A DNA stretch of 53,500 nt from contig CAUYUJ010019361.1 of the NCBI GenBank assembly GCA_963575745.1, positions 37,047 through 90,546 of the forward strand. Reading direction: 5' to 3'. The notes under the pieces are model-generated. The model was given only the letters and a program-made list of their open reading frames with translations, made no database searches and was not told the origin of the DNA. How positions within the stretch are numbered: position 1 is the first letter of the stretch; each line of letters opens with the position of its first letter. Shown piece by piece: positions 27,950 to 38,672 of the stretch. The position numbers and the translations under genes were made by a program. The DNA comes from Prorocentrum cordatum (Eukaryota; Sar; Dinophyceae; Prorocentrales; Prorocentraceae).

Positions 27950-29560
27950 TTTTGCTCGCCCATGTTAGGGACAGGGACAAGTTCGAGGCTGGCCAAGGAG
28001 GGAGGCGCAGGCGGGGCGGCGGCACCTGGCGGCCCAGCGCCAACGCTGTAGCTGCCAGGCGGGCGGTCCCAACGACGTGGCGCCGGGCGCGTCGCGCGTC
28101 ACGCCGGGGGCAAACCCGTGGCCAGGGCCGATGGAGACCACGCGCCGCCCGGGGAGGGCAGCGCCTGGTCGAACGAGGGGCGCCTGAGCGGCGACTGGTG
28201 GCAGAACCGTGGGCGAAGGCCGTTGGAGGCCACGCGCTGTGTGGGTGGACAGCGCATGGCCAGTCTGGGGGCACCGAATCGGTGCAGTATCCCGTGTCAA
28301 GATGGTGAGCAGCCTCCGCTGGAGGCCACGCGATGTCAGGGGGGACACCACGTGGCCAGTCTGCAGGGGCGCCTAATCTGTGCAATTTCTTGTGCCTGCG
28401 AGAGCACAGGGGGCCAACCATCGTCCAGGGAGGACGGCACAATGGTGGGGGAATCAGCAGAGGAAGGTGGCGTCGTGCCGGCTGGGGCCGCGGGTGCCGC
28501 CGTCGCGCAGGGCGCAGGACCTATGCCAGGCCGCCCCAGGTTCATCACCTATCTGCTGCATCCCCCTGGCCCGGGCCACCAGGGCCCCCTTCGAGCTGAG
28601 AGAGTCGAGCCTTTCGCGTGTTGGGACATCCTCAGGACGCGCCCGCCCCTTGCCCTGCTTCCTGTAGTCCGAGGTGACAGAGTCCCGTTGGATGCGGGTC
28701 TCTGGCAACGCGGTCCAGGTGTTCTTGACGAGTAGCAGGAGCTTGCGCCGTGCAGGCAGAGGTGTTCCTCCTCGCGGGCTGGCGTTTGAGCAGCCCGCGG
28801 TGCCGGAGCCGCCAACGGCCGCCGTCACAGGGGAGGCGCGAGGAACCTCAGGGGCGGGCGGTGGGTTCACTTGCGGATGCTTGTCGGCGATGGCCCAATC
28901 GCTGGCTTGCCCCATTGACCTGGCTGGCTGCAGGGACGGACGCCGCGCGCCGCTCCGACTGGCGGGCAGGGGGCGGACAGGGGCGCCGAAGGGGGCGGCG
29001 GGCCGGGCGTGGGGGGATTTCGGGGATGGTGTCGGGGAGGGAGCCGCGAGAGACGTCGTCGCGAGGGGCGTTGGTCGGGGCGCCGTCAGGAGGGGAGCCG
29101 GGAGGAGCGGGGTTGGGCGACGGCAGTGGCGTCGGATGGGGCGCTGGGTCCAGGCGCGTCGGCCTCGGCATCGCTGTCTTCAGCTTGATCTGCCCAGCAG
29201 AGTCCTTTGGTGGTGGCGTTCATCTGGCTGCTCACTGTCGTGCTGCTGGAATCGGGCGTGTTGTGCAACATCGAATTGCTGAGGTTCGCAGTGTTTTTCG
29301 CAGTGTTGCTGCTGGAGTGCGTCCTGCTGCTCGTGGTCGTGCAGCAGGAGTCCGCCATCCTGCTCGCGACGGCGCTGCTGGCGTCTGTCCTGGTGCTCAC
29401 GGCTCCGCATATGGGTTCCTCCTGGCTGTGGCGACGAGGGTTCTGAAGGACGAGCAGCGGTCGAAGGGCCCGCCCCTCCACGGACGCCCCAAGAAGCTGG
29501 CCGTGGCGACGAGGGCTTTCCAGGACGCACGGCGGTGCCAGGATCTCCCCTATACCTCCG
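27950..29560. repeat. Long dispersed repeat, copy A, right part
   Basis: Matches 47500-49140 in order. 27990-28440 corresponds to the GAGGCCACGCGC...GGGGAGGGCAGCGC array; from 28460 on the match is base for base over long runs, for example TGGCGTCGTGCCGGCTGGGG, GGTCCAGGTGTTCTTGACGA and GTGGTCGTGCAGCAGGAGTC. Similarity fades near 29560. Confidence 0.8.
28454..28915 (-). pseudogene. Conserved ORF of the long repeat, copy A
   Basis: On the minus strand this 153-residue frame holds LVKNTWTALPETR, GKGRARPEDVPTRERLD, then KGALVARARGMQQ, AAWHRSCAL and PSRHDAT. Copy B encodes the same motifs in the same order (LVARVRRMQQ, AAWHRFCAL, PSRHDAT), while many third positions differ. That pattern shows both descend from a real coding sequence. 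The frame ends at a TGA shortly after PSRHDATFLC, where copy B continues for about ten codons. Family and function are not recognised; being a repeated gene, it is probably mobile-element derived. Confidence 0.5.
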
Positions 29561-30375
29561 TTCCCCCGGGATCCCCCACCTCCCAGAGAATCCCCGCCGC
29601 CCCCAGGTCCGCCCAGGTGCCCACCGTCCTCCTCCCCACACGGACTAGGTACGCCGCTGACCGTGGTAACGCCTGCGCGAGGACTCCGCCGGTTCCTTGG
29701 GAACCCGAGCGCCCCCCAGACAAGGGCCGTTGTGTTCCGTGTGAACCATGCAGACCATGTGGAGGAGTGCCGTCGTCGTCGCCGTTGTCGTCTTGGCACG
29801 GGGTTGCCTCCTTCAGGGGCGCCGTCGCCGTCCCTCGTTGGACGGGGGCTGTCCGAACCGTTGTCGGGGAGGGCAGGCACATGGGAACGATGCCGCCGCG
29901 CCGCGCGGGGGTCCATCTGGCCCCAGCCCCCCGTGGCGGCGGACCCCGCTCGCGCCGACCAGCCTCGAGCCAGAGCGGCTGGAGCGAGAGGCTGCGGAGT
30001 ACCGCTAACACGCGTCCCCCAGACGTCCGACGTCCCGATTCTCTCGAGACACGGGCCCCCGGCCTCTCCCGACCACTTCCCCGGGACCGGCTTTTCGTCC
30101 CGAGTCGTCTCTGCCGGTCCCGAGGTCCAGCGCGGGCCTCGGGAGGCCGAAGACCACGGAACACCTCCGTGTCTCGATTTTTTGTTTCGAGGCGCCCGAG
30201 GTCTGGGTCTGAGAACCCTCGGTTCCTCGTCAAGCCCTCAACGCGCCCTCGCCGCAGCCCTCCAGGCGGCCCTCTCGCGAGGCCCTCTCGTTCGGCCCTC
30301 CCGCGCGGCCCTCCCGCGCGGCCCTCCCGCGCGGCCCTCTCGGGCGGCCGCCGTTCGGCAGCCCTTCTCTGGCGG
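29561..30375. other. Unassigned GC-rich sequence
   Basis: Open in several frames because of high GC. 30280-30345 has CCCTCCCGCGCGGCC tandem units of 15-16 bases. Around 29940-30000 a stretch (CTCGAGCCAGAGCGG, GGCTGCGGA) resembles 51910-51950. Confidence 0.5.
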
Positions 30376-30379
30376 CTCG

Positions 30380-30426
30380 GGCAGCGGCGCGGAGGTCGTC
30401 GTCGTCGTCGTCGTCGTCGTCGTGCT

Positions 30427-30470
<44 letters not shown>

Positions 30471-30625
30471 TCCGTCGCCGGGAGGGGAAGGGTGAGGAGG
30501 GTCGAGGCTCGAGGGTCGAGTATCGAGGGTCGAAGGTCGCGGGTCGAGGAACGAGGGTCGAGGCTCGAGGTTCGAGGGTCGCGTAGGAAGGAGGAGGTCG
30601 AGGTTCGAGGGGGCCACGCCGGCCA
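30380..30625. repeat. (GTC)n and GAGGGTCGAG repeats
   Basis: GTC/CGT triplets 30385-30465, then GTCGAGGCTCGAGGGTCGAG units 30495-30620. A similar GAGGATCGAG/GAGGGTCGAG set lies at 41785-41935. Confidence 0.85.
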
Positions 30626-30689
30626 ACCCGGGCTCGGAGCGCGCCCAGGACGTCGCTGTCGCCCTGGATTAAACATCACAAGGGCAGCA

Positions 30690-31135
30690 CAGGTTCTGTT
30701 TCGATCCAGTCGATCTGATTCGACATCGATTCGGGCCAGTCAAGGTCCGATTCGATTATGGTATCCCGGCGTTCCGATGCGGCCCGATGCTTGCATCGGG
30801 GGCTCCCAAACGGTGCGGTGACGACACCGCGTGGCGAGTCAGTGGGGATTCGATGTGACCGCACGGTTTTGGGACTCGGGTCTTTCTCCGAGGATGTCTC
30901 GGGCGACCGGGGCCCCCGAGGTCCCAAAGCCGTGAGATGGCGGACCGCGTGGTGAGGTCTCTTGGGGCTTCGAGGTCGCCGCGCAGCCCGTCACGGCACG
31001 GTTGTGGGATCCCCCATGGCATGGCGCTGTGGTGCATCATGCCATGGCCGATCCGGCCCGCTTTTCGACTCTGTCTCGGTGCAGCTGGATCCGGCCGCAC
31101 ACACTTCGATTGGATCCGAGTTCCCGATTCTCGGC
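30690..31135. repeat. GATTCGATT dispersed repeat and flank
   Basis: 30700-30800 is the second copy of the repeat at 21205-21380. The remainder shows no feature. Confidence 0.55.
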
Positions 31136-31918
31136 GACGAGCCGGGGGGGGGGGGGAATTGAGAAGGGGCAGGCCTTCTCAAAGGGCTCTGGAGCCCCAC
31201 GGCCTCTTGAGAAGTCCTCTGCGCCTCACCCGAATCGGGTGTTGCTAGAGGTGCCCCTGGCCCCAGGTACCCCCAGGATTTTCAAGGAGGCCACCACGGC
31301 CTCCAGAGCACCCCTCACGAGGTCCAGAGGGTCCCAGGAGCTTCAACATTGGGCGAAAAGCTGGGGGCACCCTGGGCCAGGGGCACCTTTTTGGGCAGTT
31401 TCCGACCGAAGACACGGAACAAAAACTCAGAAGGCCGCAGGCCTTCTGAGAAGCCCCGCTGCTCTCTGGGAAGGCTGCCTCCCTCTCGCTTCCCCCCCCC
31501 CTCGCTCGCCTTCGGGCCTGGCCCGGCCACGACCACGCGGCGCACAGGGGCGGGCCTCGCCTCGGGCGCGCCCTCGCCCTCGGCGGAGGCCGGCGGAGGC
31601 AGGGCGGCGGTCGGTCTGCGGGAGGAGGGCCAGCGGCAGGTCACCACCCACCAAACCACCCCAACCCAACCCGAAGGCTTCCATTTGCCCTCCCTTTCCA
31701 GTTTTGGGGGGGGGGGGGGGGGCGGGGAACACTGAAAAAGCACACGGAACCCCCCCCCCCCCCGACCCGAAATTCGGGTCGAATTCGGGTCTTCGGGTTG
31801 GGTTGGGGTGGTCTGGCAGGCAGTCGGGACGGCGGTCGGTCTGCTGGAGGAGGGCCAGCGGGAGGCGGCGTTTGAGAAGGCGGCCACGCGCGGAGGGGGG
31901 GGGGGTAATGACGGGGGA
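31136..31918. other. Repeat-rich spacer with AGGCCTTCTGAGAAG motifs
   Basis: AGGCCTTCT(C/G)A and TTCTGAGAAGCC recur at 31160-31215 and 31425-31460, and again at 40975-41075 within similar context (CTTCTGAGAAGCC, then a C-rich run). Several G and C runs (31705-31722, 31749-31764). No gene. Confidence 0.45.
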
Positions 31919-31921
31919 GGA

Positions 31922-32074
31922 GAAAAAACACACAGACACAATGAATCGTCCACTCCCAGGAAAATACGGGAAAATATGGGAAGTGGGGGGGAAGACAGAA
32001 ACCCAGAACATATGGGAAAATATGGGGGGGGGGTATTCTTATTTGTGTGTATTTATTTGTGTGTCCCAGTTCCC
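31922..32074. mobile_element. Small MITE-like element, ACACAGACACAATGAATCG family
   Basis: Shares AGACACAATGAATCGTC, GGGAAAATATGGGAAGTGGG and TGTGTGTATTTATTTGTGTG with 47869-47970. The ends, AACACACAGACACAA and TTATTTGTGTGTATTTATTT, are loosely inverted. The copy at 47.9 kb interrupts the long dispersed repeat, which shows it as an insertion. This copy has about 50 extra bases in the middle. Confidence 0.65.
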
Positions 32075-32174
32075 CTTCAGTAATGACGGGGGAGGGGGGG
32101 AGGCCTCTCAGAAGCCCCCCCTGCTTCCCGGAGTGCGCGAGCCCTGTCTGCGGATGCAGGGCCCGCGCTGTCGA

Positions 32175-32350
32175 AGAAGCAGCCTCCTCCTAAGAAGCCT
32201 TCTCTCCCCCCTCCCCTTACCCAAGGGAAGCCTCCTTCTAAGAAGCCTTCTAAGAAGCCTCCTTCTAAGAAGCCTCCTTCTAAGAAGCAGCCTCCTTCTA
32301 AGAAGCAGCCTCCTTCTAAGAAGCCTTCTAAGAAGCCTTCTCCCCCCTCC
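32175..32350. repeat. CCTTCTAAGAAG tandem repeat
   Basis: About ten units of CCTTCTAAGAAGCCT (12-18 bases) around the near-palindrome CTTCTAAGAAG. Confidence 0.9.
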
Positions 32351-33560
32351 CCCCCTGTGCGCGCCGCCAAGGTAGAGTGCGAACATGTTTGGGTCCAGGG
32401 TCTCGGGAGTCGGCCGAGTGGGAACGAGCATGTGTGCGTCTTTACCTATCATGTCGGGCCCTGATCGTGGCTCAGCAGCTGCTTGACTGGCCAGCAGGGA
32501 ACAGGCAACAGGTCGTCGTCGTCGTCGTTGTGCTTCGTCGTCGTCGTCGTCGTTCATCGTCGTCGTCCGTGAAGTGAAGCGGCCCGGCCGGTGCAGCAGC
32601 GCCCTCGGCTGCGCAGGAGAAAGAGAGGGGGTGCGGGATGTGGAAGGAGAAGGTTGAGACAAAGAAGGAGGAGAGGAGAAGGAGGAAATCCTGTAAGCAT
32701 GCGGATGAGCGAAGGTCGCTCATTGTCGACCTGGCCTTCGCCTGACGTGCCGTGAGCATGCCGGGGCTCCGCCCGCGGACACATGGGATGTCAGCGAGCC
32801 TCAATGTTGTCTCTGTCCTGAGCAGCACGCCGATGTCGACACATGCTTCGAGAGGCACAGCGAAGTGTTTTCCGTCAGCACTACTGATCGATCTCGGGCT
32901 GGGCTAATTAGGGCCAGTTCCGCACAGCACGGACACAGTCTGGGCTGGTTGCGGTCGAAGTAGGGACAGGAGGAGTGGGGACGAAGACCAATGGCAGTCC
33001 CTGCCCGCTTTGAGCAGGACTCGCTGCTGGTGCCGGTGCCGTCGCGGACGCTGTCCATGTGGGTAGATAAGGTCTGCTGCGCGTAGGAGTGACCCTTCGC
33101 CGATGCTGAGCTTTGGCGCGGGCTCACAGGGGGTCCCCGCAGCACTGGCCCGTGCTCTTGGGCTTGGCCTCCCCGCGGCCCCCTCAAGCCGCGCACCAGA
33201 GGTCACTCTTGCGTCAGGGGGTCACCCTTGCGTGCGGATAGAAAGCAGCAGAACGTCTGCCCGACCGCGGCTGCTGCGGATCTCGGGCAGCGCCTGCCGT
33301 GGGGCGTCGCGCCCGCGTGCTCCGTGCCCGCTCTCGGGCGTGCTGGCCGGCGGCTGCGGGGAGCCCGCCGCGGACTCTCCAGGGACGGGGCCCGCCCCGG
33401 GCCGGGGGAGCCACCTGGACGGGCATTGCGACCCCGCCTCCCCAGGTACACACAGTATGCTCTCCTCTCTCTCTCTCTCTCCCGGGCTGCGTGCGGAGGA
33501 CATCCCGCCCACCTCCGCGCATGGCTTTTTTGACACGCAGGCTTGGTCCGAGTCGGATTT
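32351..33560. other. Unassigned; short GTC and CT tracts
   Basis: GTC/CGT triplets at 32512-32575 and a CT run at 33463-33480. Otherwise mixed GC-rich sequence, with no recognised gene or repeat. Confidence 0.45.
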
Positions 33561-35711
33561 TTCCCAACCATCCTGTGGTGTTGGGTCCTCGTTTTGAAGA
33601 GACAGCGCCCCGCGTCCCACCTCCTCTCCTCCTCTCTCCTCTCCTCTGCCGTCCGCATGCGTCCCGCACACCCATTTCGGCACACCCCTCACACGTTTCG
33701 TGGCCCCATAGGGAGCTCCACCGAAGGCCCCAGTGCTGCCGTCCGCATGCGTCCCGCACACCCATTTCGGCACACCCCTCACACGTTTCGTGGCCCCATA
33801 GGGAGCTCCACCGAAGGCCCCATGGCTGCCGTCCGCATGCGTCCCGCACACCCATTTCGGCACACCCCTCACACGTTTCGTGGCCCCATAGGGAGCTCCA
33901 CCGAAGGCCCCAGTGGCTGCCGTCCGCATGCGTCCCGCACACCCATTTCGGCACACCCCTCACACGTTTCGTGGCCCCACAGGGAGCTCCACCGAAGGCC
34001 CCAGTGCTGCCGTCCGCATGCGTCCCGCACACCCATTTCGGCACACCCCTCACACGTTTCGTGGCCCCATAGGGAGCTCCACCGAAGGCCCCAGTGCTGC
34101 CGTCCGCATGCGTCCCGCACACCCATTTCGGCACACCCCTCACACGTTTCGTGGCCCCATAGGGAGCTCCACCGAAGGCCCCAGTGGTGCCGTCCGCATG
34201 CGTCCCGCACACCCATTTCGGCACACCCCTCACACGTTTCGTGGCCCCATAGGGAGCTCCACCGAAGGCCCCATGGCTGCCGCCCGCATGCGTCCCGCAC
34301 ACCCATTTCGGCACACCCCTCACACGTTTTCGTGGCCCCACAGGGAGCTCCACCGAAGGCCCCAGTGCTGCCGTCCGCATGCGTCCCGCACACCCATTTC
34401 GGCACACCCCTCACACGTTTCGTGGCCCCATAGGGAGCTCCACCGAAGGCCCCATGGCTGCCGTCCGCATGCGTCCCGCACACCCATTTCGGCACACCCC
34501 TCACACGTTTCGTGGCCCCACAGGGAGCTCCACCGAAGGCCCCAGTGCTGCCGTCCGCATGCGTCCCGCACACCCATTTCGGCACACCCCTCACACGTTT
34601 CGTGGCCCCACAGGGAGCTCCACCGAAGGCCCCAGGGCTGCCGTCCTCATGCGTCCCGCACACCCATTTCGGCACACCCCTCACACGTTTCGTGGCCCCA
34701 CAGGGAGCTCCACCGAAGGCCCCAGTGCTGCCGTCCGCATGCGTCCCGCACACCCATTTCGGCACACCCCTCACACGTTTCGTGGCCCCATAGGGAGCTC
34801 CACCGAAGGCCCCATGGCTGCCGTCCGCATGCGTCCCGCACACCCATTTCGGCACACCCCTCACACGTTTCGTGGCCCCACAGGGAGCTCCACCGAAGGC
34901 CCCAGTGCTGCCGTCCGCATGCGTCCCGCACACCCATTTCGGCACACCCCTCACACGTTTCGTGGCCCCATAGGGAGCTCCACCGAAGGCCCCAATGGCT
35001 GCCGTCCGCATGCGTCCCGCACACCCATTTCGGCACACCCCTCACACGTTTCGTGGCCCCACAGGGAGCTCCACCGAAGGCCCCAGTGCTGCCGTCCGCA
35101 TGCGTCCCGCACACCCATTTCGGCACACCCCTCACACGTTTCGTGGCCCCATAGGGAGCTCCACCGAAGGCCCCATGGCTGCCGTCCGCATGCGTCCCGC
35201 ACACCCATTTCGGCACACCCCTCACACGTTTCGTGGCCCCACAGGGAGCTCCACCGAAGGCCCCAGTGCTGCCGTCCGCATGCGTCCCGCACACCAGGTG
35301 TGTGGCGTGCCGACATGGGCGTCGCGGCGCGCGGGCGCTGCCGTCGGGGTTCCCAGGGAAGCCCCCTGCAGAGGCGACGCTCAGAGTCACGAGTACCGAG
35401 AGTCACGCAGACCCAAACTGTTCACAGTCGTATACATACATTCACACTGGGCGTATCCATGCACGCATTCATGCGAATAGAATCAATCGCGCGCAGATTC
35501 ATTCATAATCAGACTCGCTCGCGATCCGACTCGCACGCGCTCAAGCTTTCATATTCGGACCTATCGTCTTCGTTCGTGTTGTGTACACTGCCACGCATTT
35601 CGGCACACCCCTCATACGGCTCGTGGCCCCATAGGGAGCGCCACCGAAGACGATATTCACAATTGCGGTACTCTCAACTGCATATGGTTGGCTCCTTCGC
35701 CAGGCTAATTT
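33561..35711 (+). mobile_element. Satellite element 2 (head, 90-bp array, tail)
   Basis: Head TTCCCAACCATCCTGTGGTG, TTGGGTCCTCGTTTTGAAGA at 33561-33600, then a C/T-rich segment. About 18 units of 90 bases run from 33650 to 35293, nearly identical to each other. The tail, at 35625-35711, is CACCGAAGACGATATTCACA, ATTGCGGTACTCTCAACTGC, ATATGGTTGGCTCC, TTCGCCAGGCTAATT. An unrelated stretch of about 300 bases (35295-35594) splits the last array unit from the tail. Element 3 begins directly after it. The array gives long open frames on both strands because 90 is divisible by three. Confidence 0.85.
35295..35594. other. Insertion within satellite element 2
   Basis: The array stops after GTCCCGCACACC and resumes at CATTTCGGCACACCCCTC. 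The inserted 300 bases show no array sequence, no clear terminal repeats and no gene. Confidence 0.6.
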
Positions 35712-35712
35712 A

Positions 35713-35802
35713 TTTTCCCAACCATCCTGTGGTGTTGGGTCCTCGTTTTGAAGAGAGCGCCCCGCGTCCCACCTCTCCTCCTCCTCCCCCTCCTCCCTCT
35801 CC

Positions 35803-35846
<44 letters not shown>

Positions 35847-38110
35847 ATCATCATCATCGTCATTCATCATCATCATCATCAATCTCATCATCATCTCATC
35901 ATCATCATCATCATCATCGTCATGTCATCGTTCGTCATTCGTCATCGCCATCACCACTTCGGCACACCCCTCACACGTTTCGTGGCCCCATAGGGAGCTC
36001 CACCGAAGGCCCCATGGCTGCCGTCCGCATGCGTCCCGCACACCCATTTCGGCACAACCCTCACACGTTTCGTGGCCCCACAGGGAGCTCCACCGAAGGC
36101 CCCATGGCTGCCGTCCGCATGCGTCCCGCACACCCATTTCGGCACACCCCTCACACGTTTCGTGGCCCCACAGGGAGCTCCACCGAAGGCCCAGTGCTGC
36201 CGTCCGCATGCGTCCCGCACACCCATTTCGGCACACCCCTCACACGTTTCGTGGCCCCATAGGGAGCTCCACCGAAGGCCCCAGTGCTGCCGTCCGCATG
36301 CGTCCCGCACACCCATTTCGGCACACCCCTCACACGCTTCGTGGCCCCATAGGGAGCTCCACCGAAGGCCCCATGGTTGCCGTCCGCATGCGTCCCGCAC
36401 ACCCATTTCGGCACACCCCTCACACGTTTCGTGGCCCCACAGGGAGCTCCACCGAAGGCCCCAGTGCTGCCGTCCGCATGCGTCCCGCACACCCATTTCG
36501 GCACACCCCTCACACGTTTCGTGGCCCCATAGGGAGCTCCCCCGAAGGCCCCATGGCTGCCGTCCGCATGCGTCCCGCACACCCATTTCGGCACACCCCT
36601 CACACGTTTCGTGGCCCCACAGGGAGCTCCACCGAAGGCCCCAGTGCTGCCGTCCGCATGCGTCCCGCACACCCATTTCGGCACACCCCTCACACGTTTC
36701 GTGGCCCCATAGGGAGCTCCACCGAAGGCCCCATGGCTGCCGTCCGCATGCGTCCCGCACACCCATTTCGGCACACCCCTCACACGTTTCGTGGCCCCAC
36801 AGGGAGCTCCACCGAAGGCCCCAGTGCTGCCGTCCGCATGCGTCCCGCACACCCATTTCGGCACACCCCTCACACGTTTCGTGGCCCCATAGGGAGCTCC
36901 ACCGAAGGCCCCATCCGCATGCGTCCCGCACACCCATTTCGGCACACCCCTCACACGCCGTGGCCCCAAGGGAGCCACCGAACATGGCTGCCGTCCGCAT
37001 GCGTCCCGCACACCCATTTCGGCACACCCCTCACACGTTTCGTGGCCCCATAGGGAGCTCCACCGAAGGCCCCATGGCTGCCGTCCGCATGCGTCCCGCA
37101 CACCCATTTCGGCACACCCCTCACACGTTTCGTGGCCCCACAGGGAGCTCCACCGAAGGCCCCAGTGCTGCCGTCCGCATGCGTCCCGCACACCCATTTT
37201 CGGCACACCCCTCACACGTTTCGTGGCCCCATAGGGAGCTCCACCGAAGGCCCCAGTGCTGCCGTCCGCATGCGTCCCGCACACCCATTTCGGCACACCC
37301 CTCACACGTTTCGTGGCCCCATAGGGAGCTCCACCGAAGGCCCCATGGCTGCCGTCCGCATGCGTCCCGCACACCCATTTCGGCACACCCCTCACACGTT
37401 TCGTGGCCCCACAGGGAGCTCCACCGAAGGCCCCATGTGCTGCCGTCCGCATGCGTCCCGCACACCCATTTCGGCACACCCCTCACACGTTTCGTGGCCC
37501 CATAGGGAGCTCCACCGAAGGCCCCAGTGCTGCCGTCCGCATGCGTCCCGCACACCCATTTCGGCACACCCCTCACACGTTTCGTGGCCCCATAGGGAGC
37601 TCCACCGAAGGCCCCATGGCTGCCGTCCGCATGCGTCCCGCACACCCATTTCGGCACACCCCTCACACGTTTCGTGGCCCCACAGGGAGCTCCACCGAAG
37701 GCCCCAGTGCTGCCGTCCGCATGCGTCCCGCACACCCATTTCGGCACACCCCTCACACGTTTCGTGGCCCCATAGGGAGCTCCACCGAAGGCCCCATGGC
37801 TGCCGTCCGCATGCGTCCCGCACACCCATTTCGGCACACCCCTCACACGTTTCGTGGCCCCATAGGGAGCTCCACCGAAGGCCCCATGGCTGCCGTCCGC
37901 ATGCGTCCCGCACACCCATTTCGGCACACCCCTCACACGTTTCGTGGCCCCATAGGGAGCTCCACCGAAGGCCCCAGTGCTGCCGTCCGCATGCGTCCCG
38001 CACACCCATTTCGGCACACCCCTCACACGCTTCGTGGCCCCATAGGGAGCGCCACCGAAGAAGATATTCACAAGTGCGGTACTCTCAACTGCATATGGTT
38101 GGGTCCTTGT
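35713..38110 (+). mobile_element. Satellite element 3 (head, CAT tract, 90-bp array, tail)
   Basis: Head at 35714-35765 almost identical to element 2 (TTCCCAACCATCCTGTGGTG), then C/T-rich sequence and a CAT microsatellite (35806-35950). About 23 units of 90 bases follow (35956-38050), then a tail (AAGATATTCACAAGTGCGGT, ACTCTCAACTGCATATGGTT, GGGTCCTT) that stops earlier than in elements 1 and 2. Head CCCAACCAT and tail ATGGTTGGG are perfect inverted complements. A shortened unit is at 36913-36985. Confidence 0.85.
35806..35950. repeat. (CAT)n microsatellite in element 3
   Basis: ATC/CAT triplets with some CGTC and CTC interruptions, placed between the head and the 90-bp array. Element 2 has only C/T-rich sequence at that point. 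Confidence 0.95.
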
Positions 38111-38672
38111 TTCAGCATGGTGCTCCCGCTGGATTGGCGTCGTGCTCCCGTCGTTCAGAGTGGCGCTCTCGCCTCAGCTCGGGCCACTTTTCTGGATCCA
38201 GTCCTTCTTCATCGTTGTCGCCCGCCTCATTTTCCCTCTGCCCTCCCCTGGTCCTCCTGCTCCTCCCACTCACTCCAGTTCCTGCTGCTGCTGTTTGTCC
38301 TCAGCTTCATCCTTATTCTCACCCTTCTCCTCCTGGTCGTCCTCCTGCTCACTCGCCACCTCGTCCCACCTCCTCCTCCTCCTGCTCCTCCTCCTCTTCC
38401 TCCTCCTGCTCCTCCTCTTCCTCCTCCTCCTCCTCCTCCTTACGCAGCTCCACTTCTCCGATTGCGCATAACATGATGGGGTCTGTTTTGGAGTCCCCGG
38501 TCGTCTGTGACATGCGTCCGCGAACAGGGGAATAATGAGCGCAATGGGAAGGGATGGAAGGGAGGATCGGATGTCAGATATGGGGCGAGCGCACCTAGCT
38601 TGTTCCTCCGCCCTCTCTCGCCCCCGCCACGGAGCGGCCTCGTAATAGCACCATGACGGCTTCGGAATATTT
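38111..38672. other. Spacer with TCC tract
   Basis: TCC triplets at 38365-38440. No gene recognised. Confidence 0.6.

Noticed and set aside
33650-35290. CRISPR-like array of about 90-bp period
   Set aside because: The whole unit is repeated; there are no variable spacers, only two alternating unit types.
33543-38071. Very long open frames (up to 627 codons) on both strands across the 90-bp arrays, with a 30-residue repeat such as GGAPYGATKRVRGVPKWVCG
   Set aside because: The repeat period is divisible by three and lacks stops in several frames on both strands. Every frame is equally long, frames shift at 91-bp units, and several apparent starts are not ATG. Explained by the satellite.
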